Made by a program: the position numbers and the translations under genes. From assembly GCA_007258455.2 (NCBI GenBank), contig VDFB02321271.1, forward strand, positions 1-64,000: DNA of 64,000 nt, in the 5' to 3' direction. Below the pieces are notes generated by a model that saw only the letters and a list, made by a program, of their open reading frames with translations, did no database searches and had not been told where the DNA came from. Each line of letters starts with the position of its first letter. Position 1 is the first letter of the stretch. This DNA comes from Sequoia sempervirens (Eukaryota > Streptophyta > Pinopsida > Cupressales > Cupressaceae). Positions 35,188 through 46,439 of this stretch are shown here, one piece after another.

Positions 35188-35552
35188 CTTTCTACATCGT
35201 TGCTATCTAGTTTTCCATGGAGGTAGAAACACCAAAGTGGGGGATTGACTAAGGTAGTCCTCTAAAAAGAACCCCAACATTTTCCTTGGTCTCATGTGTG
35301 TAGGTACTTTTTGATTGGGGTTATCTGAAGAATCAACTTGCATGAAGTTTGGTATTACTTTATTGTCTTTCTTTTACCAATTTAAGCACATCTAGTTAAA
35401 GTATTCTTCTTGTTGTACTTTATTTTTGTACTTTCTTTACATTTTTTCATAGCATAAAATCTTATTAGTCAAGTTGTTAGTTTCTTTTCTAGTTTTTTTA
35501 TCTATTCCTCACACTCCCTATCCATACAGACATTAGCATCTCACTAAGACAT

Positions 35553-37053
35553 TGATGCAAGTACAGCGGAAGAAAACATCAACTTCTCAATTCCATGTTA
35601 ACAAACTTCAAAATTAGGGCTCAAACCACCAACTCTTCCAATTTACAAAAGAAAAATTCATAAAACAATATCCAACATGACACAACATTAGATCATGGCA
35701 TCAACTGTCTCTACCCTCCTTTAAGAATTAAAACAAACAATTATTAGAGTCTTCCCTTCCACATTTCAACATTTCATTATCTACTATCCTCCAATGAACT
35801 ACAATAGCACTTTTACTTATAGATACATAATTTAGTCTACAAATCACAAACCATCAACTCTAGACCTGAATCAATCTTTATTTGGCTTCATCCAACATAA
35901 CTAAATGCATTCAAAACCCCAAGAATGAAATCTCTTTGTTTTGATGAACAAATCTTCAATGACTTTTTGAATCCTTGTAGTCCTCCTTCCATAAACTGTC
36001 AGATATAACTTTCATTATAGTCCTTAACTCTAGAATGTGAGTAAATTTTTAGACATCTTTTAAAGCATACCAAAACATATGAAAAATATAGAATAGGTTG
36101 TTTGTATCATATGCCTCAAAAGCTTATTGTACCTAGGTTCTTGACTGTCCTATTTAAACTTGAATCAGACAAACTTATTGAACCTTATACCTCCAAACCC
36201 ATATCCTCTAATCCAATGCTTGGAACATTTGATAATTGACATATATAGGCTTAACAATGCATCAAAAGTTAACACCCTTACATATTTTCAAAAAACCCTA
36301 TATACTTTACTCCCTTAACTTTGTAGTTTCAGACTATTACACAAAATTTCTAGGCTAGGGCATCAAAATATATGCTTGAAACTTCACCTACAATCCTTAT
36401 GGATTTGGAATCTCTTAGAATATATAAAATCCAACATAATCACCCATTTTTAGGAGCTCATATTGAATTGGGACGAAGAAATACATTTTTAAAGACTCAA
36501 TGTTACCCTAAACAGAGGTTTTAACAGTTTTTAGAAAAACAACAATAACTTTTAAAAATCCTCGCCAAATTGCATGAAAAAAATCACTAAAGGAAGGTGA
36601 TTGGTTCCCTTACCATTTAAATACAATTTCACAAGCTTTTGTGCCCGTATAGCTCTATACAAGGTCTAGAAACAATGAAATTCTGAGAAAATATATAGGA
36701 AGTTGTGCTTTTTATTCATTCAAAATCAGTTCTCCAATCACCCACAAAGTTACAATGCATACAAAATCCTTTTCAAAGGAAAATAAACTGAATTTTAATC
36801 TTATAACTGCTTCTAAATGACCCAAAAGCCTAAAAGTCCCTTCAACTTCCTAATGCAACTTTTACATAATTGTGCAATTTTGTCAATATTTCTTGACAAA
36901 TTTGCTTTTTTTCACATTTGCTTGTAACATATGACACTAATACATGAGAAATGACTTGAAGGGCCCTAATAGAATGTTGGAAAACCAAAATTTAATCAAC
37001 CTATCAAGTTTCACATGATGGAATCAAGATATTGTAAAGGTTCTCCTACAACA
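35553..37053 (-). repeat. 3' LTR of the large-LTR element
   Basis: About 1.5 kb, closely similar to 38939-40436 from TGATGCAA to the CTCCT(A/C)CA end. The limits are accurate to a few bases. Confidence 0.85.
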
Positions 37054-37127
37054 TACTCCCAGCCAAGAAAAAGAATCCAAGTCTACTTGGACTGATGTTG
37101 TCAACAAAATTGCATCCTTTCTATGCT

Positions 37128-38780
37128 CTACCACTGATTTTCCTTGCAACCACTCCAAATCACCTTCATTTTCACCTTGGGTTTAAACTTTTCCATGCAA
37201 ATCAACTTTCTATCTTCCTTTCCCACTGAAATCAGGTTCCTTATACTTTGATTCTTCTCAATACCTTGTTTTTCTCCTTGTTCTTTGACCTGCAAGTTGT
37301 TTCTTATCCACAAGATCAGTATATTAAAGAAATGAAACCTAATTTTTATCATCATACCTCCATCATTCTTCAATTCCTTGTATATCTCCAAGGACAACTC
37401 ATCCATAATCATTCCTCTAATCAATTCAATGTCTTCAACCTCTGGAATTAGGTCTCTTATCTCTGTCATACCTTCACCTTCTTGTTTTGGAATATCTACA
37501 ACATCTTCTTCTTCATCTAAGAATCCTTCTTTTGCATCCTCAAATTCTTCATATTCTTTCTCTTTCTCATCATTTCCCTCGAAAATCAATTCTCTCTTTA
37601 TGTCTTCAAACTTTGGTATGGCTACAACTTCTTCTTGTTTGTCCTCTTTTTTCATCAACTCACCTTGTTTGATTTGTTCTTGATCTTTTCCCATCAATGA
37701 TGCCATCATCTTCTCTCATCTTCTCTTGTGTGCTATCTTCTTTATGGGCCATGGTGCTCTTTTCTTCACCTTCAAGTGCCAACTTGTGACATCTCTATAC
37801 AATTGTTTCACCTCAGCTTCCAATCTTTCTAACCTCTCATTGATTCTAGGTATGTGCAGGATCATCATGGAAAAAACAGGCTGTTAAGTGGCAAAAAATT
37901 TAGAAAAATCAGAGTTAGGCAACTTGACGTAAAAATTTGAATAAGTTATCTATATTATTTCAAAAATATGTAAGAATAGAATCTATAGAAAGTTGAATTT
38001 AGTTTCTAAACTACTAGGTTTGTTTATATAAAAAAAATGTATTTGGTGAAATTTTGAAATTTCAATGCAGTAGTACTTAAATTTCAGGAAAAAAATAAGA
38101 AGTAGGTGTCTGTCTGACCACCCTAACCACAGTAAAATGATAAAAATTTTTATAATATTTTAGATATAAGTAGAGGACTTACTCCTGATGTGATGCATAC
38201 TTTTTTGAATTTTTTTTCCAAGTAAATAATTAATTATGAATTTTTTATTACAACTTTTAAAAAATATAAAAAACTCGTATGTCTGACCACCTTAACTTGG
38301 TCAAAACTTCATGAAATTCATTTTTTCTTTTTTTAATCCTATAGTATGTGAAGCATAGAATGTGACGCATATTTTGGATTCAAAAAATATGATACCATTT
38401 GAAAGCTATAATTTTTTTTCAATCAGCCTATCCATTAGGACTTTAGTCGTAATTCAAATAGAAAATGAATGATAATTACTTATTAAATTCAAAGTAAAAC
38501 ATAATTTATATTGGTGGAAATCTGAGAATCTCCTTTAAAAACCCTTTTCGTTTAATCAATTTTGGGTAAAAAAAATTCGTCAACCACATACCCATCATAT
38601 TGCCATTTTTTGGCCCATCATGATCCTACACATACCCTTCTCTCTATTGCTTGCCTCCTTTCTTCTTGTTCCTTCTTCTTTTTCTTTGTATTTTCTTCTT
38701 TTCTCTTCTTCCTTTCCTCCTCTACCTACAAACATCTCTTTAACAAATCCATTTTCTCTTCACTCAAGAAAGCTTCCTCC
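37128..38780 (-). pseudogene. Charged coiled-coil ORF of the large-LTR element, split by a DNA transposon
   Basis: Downstream of the primer site the minus strand reads a very basic, Glu/Lys-rich segment (EEERKKRKEENTKKKKKEQE, about 38740-38650) up to QAIER. The 795-bp transposon interrupts here. After it, INERLERLEAEVKQLYRDV continues in the same frame. A TGA (arginine codon CGA by transition) separates this from the 193-codon ORF 37709-37128, which starts MMASLMGKDQEQ and is strongly acidic (FEDAKEGFLDEEEDVVDIP). The heptad pattern of LERLEAEVKQL suggests a coiled coil. I recognise no gag, protease or polymerase. It may be a gag-like packaging protein of a non-autonomous element, but that is inference. 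Confidence 0.6.
37847..38637 (+). mobile_element. 795-bp TIR transposon, copy 1
   Basis: Non-coding element with terminal inverted repeats: GGTATGTGCAGGATCATCAT at the left, and CCCATCATGATCCTACACAT leading to the terminal CATACCC at the right. It is flanked by a 3-bp duplication TTC (37844-37846 and 38638-38640). It interrupts the coiled-coil ORF; joining the flanks with one TTC (GAA on the coding strand) gives QAIER-INERL in frame. Same orientation as copy 2. Confidence 0.85.
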
Positions 38781-38938
38781 TTGCTTCCATTTCACTGCCT
38801 CACCTAGGTCTATCCACTCACCTAGTCTCTTGGACTTTCTCACTGCACCAACCTGCAAACAACCACACACACAAACCAAAAACTAAATTTCTCTAGCCCA
38901 GTTCTTTTAGTGAGCTCTGATATCAATTTGATGCAAAC

Positions 38939-40436
38939 TTACAAAGGAAGAAAACATCAACTTGTCAATTCCATGTTAACAAACTTCAAAATTAGGGCTC
39001 AAACCCCCAACTCTTCCAATTTCCAAAAGGAAAATTCATACAACAATATCCAACATGACACAACATTATATCATTGCATCAACTGTCTTGACCCTCCTTT
39101 AAGAATTAAAACAAACAATTATTAGAGTTTTCCCTTCCACATTTCAACATTTCATTATTTACTGTCCTCCAATGAACTGCAATAGCACTTTTTCTTATAG
39201 ATGCAAACTTTAGTCTACAAATCACAAACCATAAACCCTAGACCTAACTCAATCTTTATTAGGCTTCATCCAACATAACTAAATTCATTCAAAACCCCAA
39301 GAATGTAGTCTCTTTGTTTTGATGAACAAACCTTCAATGATGTTTTGAATCCTTGTAGTCCTCCTTCCATAAACTGTCAGACATAACTTTCATTACAGTC
39401 CTTAACTCCAGACTATGAGTAACTTTTTAGACACCTTTTAAAGGATACCAAAACATATGAAAAATGAAAAATAGGTTGTTTGTATCATATGCCTCAAAAG
39501 TTGACTATACCCGGGTTCTTGACTATCCTATTTAAACTTGAATCAAATAGATTTGTTGAAACTAATACCTCCAAACCCATATATCCTTTGATCGAATGCT
39601 TGGAAATTTTGATAATTGACATGTATATGCTTTAAAATGCATCAAAATTTCACACCCTTATGTATTTTCACAAACCCTAGATACTTTACTCCCTTAACTC
39701 TGTACTTTTAGACCGTTACATCAAATTTCTAGGCTTTGACATCAAAATATCTACTTGAAACTTCAACTATAGTCCTATGGCTTTGAAATCTCTTAGAATA
39801 TAGAAAATAAAACATACTCACCCATTTTTAGGATCTCATATTGAATTGGGATAGAGAAATACATTTTTAAAAACTCACTGTTACCCTAAATAGGGGTTAA
39901 CCGTTTTTAGAAAAACAACAATAACTTTTAAAAATCCTCACCAAATTGCATGAAACAAATGACTAAAGGAAGGTGATTGGTTCCCCTACCATTTGAAAAC
40001 AATTTTACAAGCTTTGGTTCCCATATAGTTCCGTACAAGGTCTGGAAACAATGAAATTCTGAGAAAATATATAGGAAACTGTGCTTTTTATTCATTCAAA
40101 ATTAGTTCTCCAATCACCCACGAAGTTACAATGCATACAAAAGACTTTTTAAAGGAAAAACAACTGACTTTGAATCTTCTAACTACTTCTAAATGACCTA
40201 AAAGCCTAAAAGTCCCTTCAACTTCTTAATGCAACTTTTACATAGTTGTGCAATTTTGTCAATATTTGTCACTTACACCTTTACTTTTTTTCACATTTGC
40301 TTGTAAAATATGACAATAATACATGATAAATGACTTGAAGGACCCTAATAGAATGTTGGAACACCAAAATTTAATCAACCTATGAAGTTTCACATGATGG
40401 AATCGAGATATTGCAAAGGTGCTCCTCCATGAGACA
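38939..40436 (-). repeat. 5' LTR of the large-LTR element
   Basis: About 1.5 kb copy adjoining the primer binding site. It has substitutions and small indels relative to the 3' LTR. Confidence 0.85.
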
Positions 40437-40880
40437 CTAGCATGCTACGTTGGAGTCTGTGTCCTATGTTGTCATCCTTAGGCAGTGAGCCATTTGACAA
40501 TAAATTTAACTTTGGAAATCAAATTGTGTGACCCCCCTAAAACATTTGGGTTAGGAGACAGATAGTACAAACCATATTGCTCTTCGTTTTTGACCTTAAC
40601 CGGTTAACCCTTCCAAATAATTTAGAAAAGTTAAGGTAGATCATGGTAGCCTATTTCTTAGGACCCTTCCATGACCTAGCACCTCGAAGCAGCTGGTCCC
40701 CATCCTCTACATTCAGGCGAACCTAATATGAACATCGTAGCATTTGTTTCTTCATATCAAGACCTCCTCTTTCATATCTTTTATGAGTTGTAGACTTGCA
40801 CATCATGAAGATTTATGAGCTTTACGATCCAACCTACAACCTTTGGGTATGTTGTTAGAATAATTTTATGACACCTAGAA

Positions 40881-42102
40881 ATGGATTTCTCAAAGGTTGC
40901 TACTAGTCTCACTTCTCAGGAGATGGCTTCAGGGGAAGAGGCAAGTTTCTTTGGGGAGACCCCTCATGTCCCTACTCCTCTCGTGTCTCCTATAAAACCA
41001 CCACTGAATAAGGATTATGCTCTCGTTATTCCTACATAGCATCTCCTTGCTTTAGATAGGAGGCTCTTGGATCTCATGAATCATTTGGGAAAAATAAAAA
41101 AATACGGCTAGGTATGTTAGGATTGTCAATGAAATGAGATATATGTTAGACAAGGATTAGGTAGGCATAGAGTTTCTCTGAGGCCTTACCAATATAGTGG
41201 AAGCATATGTCCCTTCATACAGTTATAGGTCAGGTGTGGGTATGTGCAGGATCATAATGTAAAAAATAGGCCCTTAAGTGGAAATTTTTTTAGAAAAATT
41301 AGAGTTAGGCAACTTGACGTAAAAATTTGAATAAGTTATCTATATTATTTCGAAAATATGTAAGAATAGAATTTGCAGCAAATTGAATGTAGTTTCTAAA
41401 CTACTAGGTTTGTTTAAAAACAAAAAAATCTATTTGGTGAAAATTTGAAATTTCAATGTAGTGGTCCTTAAATTTCAAGGAAAAAATAAGAAGTAGGTGT
41501 CTGTTTGACCACCCTAACCATAATAAAATGACAATAATTTTCTATAATATTTTAGATATAAGTACAGGACTCATGCCCGGATGTGATGCATATTTGTTTG
41601 CAATTTTTTTCCAAGTAAATAATTAAATATGATTTTTTTATTACTACTTTTAAAAAAATATAAAAACTCGTATGTCTGACCACCTTAACTGGGTCAAAAC
41701 TTCATGAAATTCAATTTTTTCTTTTTTAATCCTATAGTATGTGAAGCATAGAATGTGACAAATGTTTTGGATTTAAAAAATGTGATACAATTTGAAAGCT
41801 ATAGATATTTTTCAATTAGCCTATCAATTAGACTTTAGTCGTAATTTGAATAGAAAATAAATAATAATTACTTATTAAATTCAAAGTAAAGAATAATTTA
41901 TATCGGTGGAAAGCTGATAATTTCCTTTAAAAACCCTTTTTGTTTCATCAATTTTGGGTAAAAAAATACTCGTTAGCCACATACCCATCATATTGCCACT
42001 TTTTGGCCCATCATGATCCTGTACATACCCATGTTACCCAAGGTTTTGGACTCGAGACCTTTGAAAGGAAAATAGACGTCTCTAATGAGCCCATTTATTA
42101 GC
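40881..42102 (+). pseudogene. Unrecognised ORF split by TIR transposon copy 2
   Basis: From the ATG at 40881 the frame reads MDFSKVATSLTSQEM, HVPTPLVSPIKPPLNKDYAL and LLALDRRLLDLMNHLGK with one TAG. After a one-base slip in the A-run near 41095 it continues ARYVRIVNEMRYMLDKD, VGIEF and LTNIVEAYVPSYSYRSG with a TAG and a TGA. The transposon then intervenes (41238-42031), after which VTQGFGLETFERKIDVSNEP runs to a TAG at 42100. About 150 codons in all. I do not recognise the family; it could be a leader part of a retrotransposon gag or a captured host fragment. Confidence 0.5.
41238..42031 (+). mobile_element. 795-bp TIR transposon, copy 2
   Basis: GGGTATGTGCAGGATCATAA at the left, and CCCATCATGATCCTGTACAT leading to CATACCC(A) at the right. 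Flanking duplication TGT (41235-41237, 42032-42034). Excision in silico with one TGT joins SYRSG to VTQGFG in frame. The interior matches copy 1 nearly throughout. Confidence 0.87.
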
Positions 42103-44045
42103 TATTTTTTGTTATCTTAAGACAATTATTCCATACATATTCCTATAGTGTGTCATCTTTTATGTTTATTATGCAGATTGATAGGTCTAGATAATAGCTC
42201 ATTTTCTATTGGTTTTATGTAGAAATTAAGATATGTTTAATAATACTTTATAAACAATATTCCATATCATATTATCATTTTTTATATCCATTATGCAGAC
42301 CTAAACCCAAAACATGGTGATGTATTTATGGTTTAATATATTAGTATTAAATGGTTTATATGAATATGTGTACTGGAATGTTGATGGAATGCTATGTTTA
42401 ATTATGATAGTTATCCTTATGTACATTTTTTGTGAAACTAACTTGTTTGCAACTACAGGAGGAACCATGAGTCAAGCCATTGTGGGATGAACTCAGAAAA
42501 AGGGGCTTTGGACACCAAAACAGGGGAAAATGTAGAAATAGTTGAATATGATGATCATTGGTTGAAGGAACTTAATGAAGATAGAACACACATTATTATT
42601 ATTAGTTAATAAATGTTGAAGAATGTTAGGGTTAGAAGCTAGATATCTAATAGTTAAATGAAGATTTGATCAATAAAATAGAGAAATAAAACACACAAAA
42701 AAATTATATTAGCAAAAAGACAACACATAATTTAACGTGGTTCACCCAATTTGGGCTACATCCACAAAATCACAACCATACAATAATTTTATTATCTAGT
42801 GCAAAACCATATTACAATCTTGCAAATAATCCCATACTACAACTCCAGTCCCAACCACTTATTACAAGCCTTTTAGAAACTTCTTGAATTAAGATACCTG
42901 AAGATTGTATAGTATAGAATAATCAGTTGCCACATACCAACAAAGAAGAGGTCTTTCTCACATGGGACTTTGATAGATAGGAATATGATTGCATGCATTG
43001 TTTTTTGGCAGAGTTCTAGTTTTGATAGGATTCTCCTTCTTTTCCAATTATAGGTTGCTTAATTCCAAGTCTTAAATCCATTCTCTAAATATCTAGGAGT
43101 GGAATTAATGATTGCAGTTAAGTTGTTGCTTTCAATAAAGATTCCCTTAGTTTGCATATAACTGTTGGTTGAATCCATAGATTATTTAGTTGGTTTTTCA
43201 TAGTTTTATGTTATCTATTTATTTCATTTTAAAACATGAATCTACAAAATGATTGAGTATGATTTATGCAAGAATATTTTGTAATCTTTCATCTTATGCA
43301 ATAAATGGAGATCAATTCATGGAATGCATGAAATCTATTAGTTAGATCGAGTTTAGTTAAAGTGGGAAATAGTTACTTGAGCAGGCCACTCAAGGTATTG
43401 TTCTTCACTTCACCTTTCATTTTTTATTTTTTTTGATAGTTGTTATTAGTTTATCATTGTTCACGAATTGTATGCAAGTTAATTGAGATTTCATTTCTTG
43501 CTTATTATGAATGAATACTTAGCAACATCCATTTAATGATCATTAGTAACACTCCTGAGGATAGTTCAGTTAAGTTAGTAGTCTTTATCAAGTTTTTAGT
43601 TAATATAGTATCATTTCATTAGCAATAGTTTAGTTACAACCTTTATTGTAGGTGCCCGTAGCAACTAGTTTTAGTTTTTACTTTTACTATTTTATAATTT
43701 TGTGAATTTCCAACAATTAGAATGACTTTAGAAGGATACTTTAGTTAGTTTAACTCCATGAAGGCATATATAATGTTACACCATCATAAGCTTGCATGCC
43801 TTGGTTGATAATTTTATGTATTCTTAAGCAATGTCAAGTGGACTATTTAGTTAGTTTAACCTATAAATTGAGTGGATTCCACCAAAATTTCAAAACATTA
43901 GATTAGAATCTACAGTTTTGGTGTCGTTGTCAGGGATGCTGCTATCGTCATAGACCTATTTTTCCAATTTTCATAGTTAAATTTTTCTTTTCAAAGCATT
44001 AGGACTACATTAGATACCATCCTTTTCAACACCAGGATACTAACA
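42103..44045. repeat. Spacer with copia-LTR-like remnant
   Basis: At about 42705-42775 the phrase AATTTAACGTGGTTCACCC followed by GGGCTACATCCAC is typical of plant copia LTRs, so about 42610-42900 is probably an LTR fragment. No PBS, TSD or coding sequence was found around it. The remainder to 44045 shows nothing recognisable. Confidence 0.4.
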
Positions 44046-44083
44046 TTGTGTAGGACCACTAGAATTAAAGCTATATTTCATGT

Positions 44084-44278
44084 ATGCGGAGGCAAAGAGA
44101 TCCCTTGGGTAGGTTCCTTCCCTCCACATGCCAAGAAGCTATTGCAAAAATTGGTGACCCTAGTACTCAAAGCGAAGGTACCATTGAAGAAGAAAATTCT
44201 TTTTCACCAACCTCTAGCAAATATATAGAAGGAACATACCACACCATGGGTGATGCAACAAATGATGATGATTCTTGA
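44084..44278 (+). pseudogene. gypsy gag N-terminal fragment
   Basis: A 64-codon stretch, MRRQRDPLGRFLPSTCQEA, followed by an acidic Ser/Thr-rich tail, resembles the Arg-rich start (RRxxDPxGRF) of many plant gypsy gag proteins. It ends at a stop and no continuation was found in the next kilobase. The assignment rests on the short motif only. Confidence 0.4.
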
Positions 44279-44280
44279 CC

Positions 44281-45536
44281 AACATTTGGGTTTCCTATTG
44301 TAGACATGCAATTTGATCACTTCCATATGATCAAACACGTCTCCTTATTCATCCAGTTGCTTATCCCATCTGTTAATATTAATTAAACCATTTGTTTAAT
44401 TAATACCTTGCATCTTACATAAGGGTTCTGAAGTATTTAATTTAATAAATACTTTACCCCTCTTCCTCCTCTAAATTAAATAAATATACCATTTTATTTA
44501 ATTTAGTCATATTCCCCTTTTGGAATTAAAATTCATTTTTTAATTCCTCTTTTCTCTCTCATGGTCACATCCTCCAACTTTTGCAAGTTGGTCTCTAATC
44601 CATCTTAATTACTTCATCTTCTTCTAATTAACTAGGGTTAGCATGTGCACACCCTTAATCATCATTAGGGTCACATCCTCCATAATCTCCCACTTGCTTC
44701 TAATGAGTCATTAGTCCATCTAACTAAGTACTTGCACAACCTTAATCATTTGGTTAGTCTAACCTAATCCTCCTCCCATTTATGGCATGTGTCTTTAAGT
44801 CAACCTTATTAAAGGCTTTCTCCTTTTGGGCAAGGCACTCCACTTCTCCTTTTAATTCACTTTTTATCCCCCAAGGCACTCAAAAGGAATTTTTAATTTC
44901 TTCACTCCTTCCCACATGTCCTCTCTTTATTCTTTATTCTTTCCCATCTCCCCATGAGAATGTTTGAGGAATTTTTAATTCCTCACATGTCCTCTCACCC
45001 ACATGGGGACAAGGACCTCCTTTATGAGGAGATCTTGTCCAATCCCAAGGTACTTTGTACCCCCCTTCATGTCATGTACTTCTCTTACACCTCATCTCCA
45101 CCTCATCTTTCTTAAGCCTCTCCCCATGCCACATGTCAAGATGTGAGGGCTTATGAGTTCTCAACTCACCTTAGCCCTACATCTTGATATTTGGTGGCTC
45201 AATCTTGGCCATCCATTTCCTCTAAGAATTCTCAAAATTCCTACAAATACCCCCTCTTTTCTCTCATTTAGGGGAGATTATTTTGCTAGCCAAACTCTTG
45301 CAATTTTATTTCTCAATCTACACTTAGCCATTTTCATGTTTTCATCCACTTGCACTCATCCTCACAATATCATTTAGCTTGCATCTTGTGCCATCCAAGG
45401 AGCATACACATCAAAGATCGAAGGGCCAACCAAAGGATCGATTCGAGACAAGGTATAATGTTCCATTTATTGCTTTTTATCTTGTGTTGATTCCAACTTA
45501 GGCTAATCTTGAGGTGTAGGTTATTTTGGTGTTTAT
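44281..45536. other. Non-coding stretch, probable retrotransposon leader or LTR
   Basis: Pyrimidine-rich on the plus strand with ORFs lacking recognisable domains. It lies between a gag N-terminal fragment and a gag core on the same strand, so it may be LTR or leader sequence. No repeat partner was found within this window. Confidence 0.4.
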
Positions 45537-46430
45537 TTGCACTCTTTTATTTTCTGCTTGTTTTTTAACGCTTACATTCGACCTATCACACCTATTATTG
45601 ACCAACAAAGGGCTACAGTGCTGAAAATCATCCCTCCTTCGACCTTGCTAATTTTTTATGGGTTAATAGCTAAAGACCCAGATACATTCATCTTTGAATT
45701 TGATGTCCTATGCAAAAGTTATGATTATACTTTTGATGCACATAGGTTGAATCTTTTTCCTGCCACTTTAAAGGATGCAACTTTGAGATGGTTTATGGGA
45801 TTACGTAAAGATGTTGTTCCTAATTGGGACACCATGAAGACATTGTTCTTGGAAAAGTATCAGGACTACTGTAGAGGACCTGGCAAGAGGAAGGATGACA
45901 TATTTAAAATGACACAAAAGTATTAGGAGCAAGGATTATGTTGAAATATTTCAGTTTTCTCTTAAGAAAAACCCCCATAACAAGTTGTCAAAAGAGTCTC
46001 AAGCTAGTATTTTTAAGAGGAGTAAATTAAGATTGCATTGATGCCCTCAACCTTATTAGGAGAGGAGACATCTCTCAAATGGCATTTAAATAAATTTGTA
46101 AGATATCCAAAAACTATTCCAGGACCTTCACAAAAAGGCCAAGAGAAAATAGAACATCAGCTAAGCAAGCTATTATCTGATATGAAAGAGGATATAATCA
46201 GTCATTTGGAAACAAAATTGGATACTCTCCACATTAAGAAAAAATAGGAGGAAGTTGAGGCTATGCTTATAGAATATTGTCCAAGTTGTAGGAAAAGAAA
46301 ATAAAATTGTAAATGCAAAAGAGTGGCCAACATCTAGTAGGATAAAGTTGAGAAGCCTAATTTTAAACCCATTGAGGGAGATGATGGAAAAATATTTTAT
46401 ATAGCACAAAGGAGGCCATAGTAACATAGA
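45537..46430 (+). pseudogene. Ty3/gypsy gag remnant
   Basis: The retrotransposon gag domain is well preserved at about 45620-45925: an FYGLIAKDPDTFIFEFDVLC block, then LFPATLKDATLRWFMGL and WDTMKTLFLEKYQDYCR. The frame then meets TAG and TGA codons. It resumes at 46038-46247 (LNKFVRYPKTIPGPSQKGQ, a coiled-coil-like KIEHQLSKLLSDMKEDI) and ends with a CPSC...CKC zinc-like cluster near 46275-46315. No pol region follows; instead a copia fragment on the opposite strand begins near 46440, so this copy is truncated. Confidence 0.8.
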
Positions 46431-46439
46431 AAAGGTATG

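Larger units (their letters stand above)
35553..40436 (-). mobile_element. Large-LTR, short-interior retrotransposon (minus strand)
   Basis: Two direct repeats of about 1.5 kb (35553-37053 and 38939-40436) enclose about 1.9 kb. On the minus strand the right copy is the 5' LTR. Next to it, 38935-38924 reads TGATATCAGAGC, one base from the tRNA-iMet complement. At the other end GGCTGGGAGTA (37064-37054) serves as polypurine tract before TGTTGTAGGAGAACC. The interior encodes only a charged coiled-coil-like protein and carries a later insertion of the 795-bp DNA transposon. It has no pol genes, so it is non-autonomous. No convincing target duplication was found (AGACA occurs near both ends but off-register). 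Confidence 0.82.

Noticed and set aside
38562..38886. Ser/Leu/Phe-rich plus-strand ORFs resembling signal peptides or membrane proteins
   Set aside because: Antisense of the Lys/Glu-rich coiled-coil reading frame and the transposon end.
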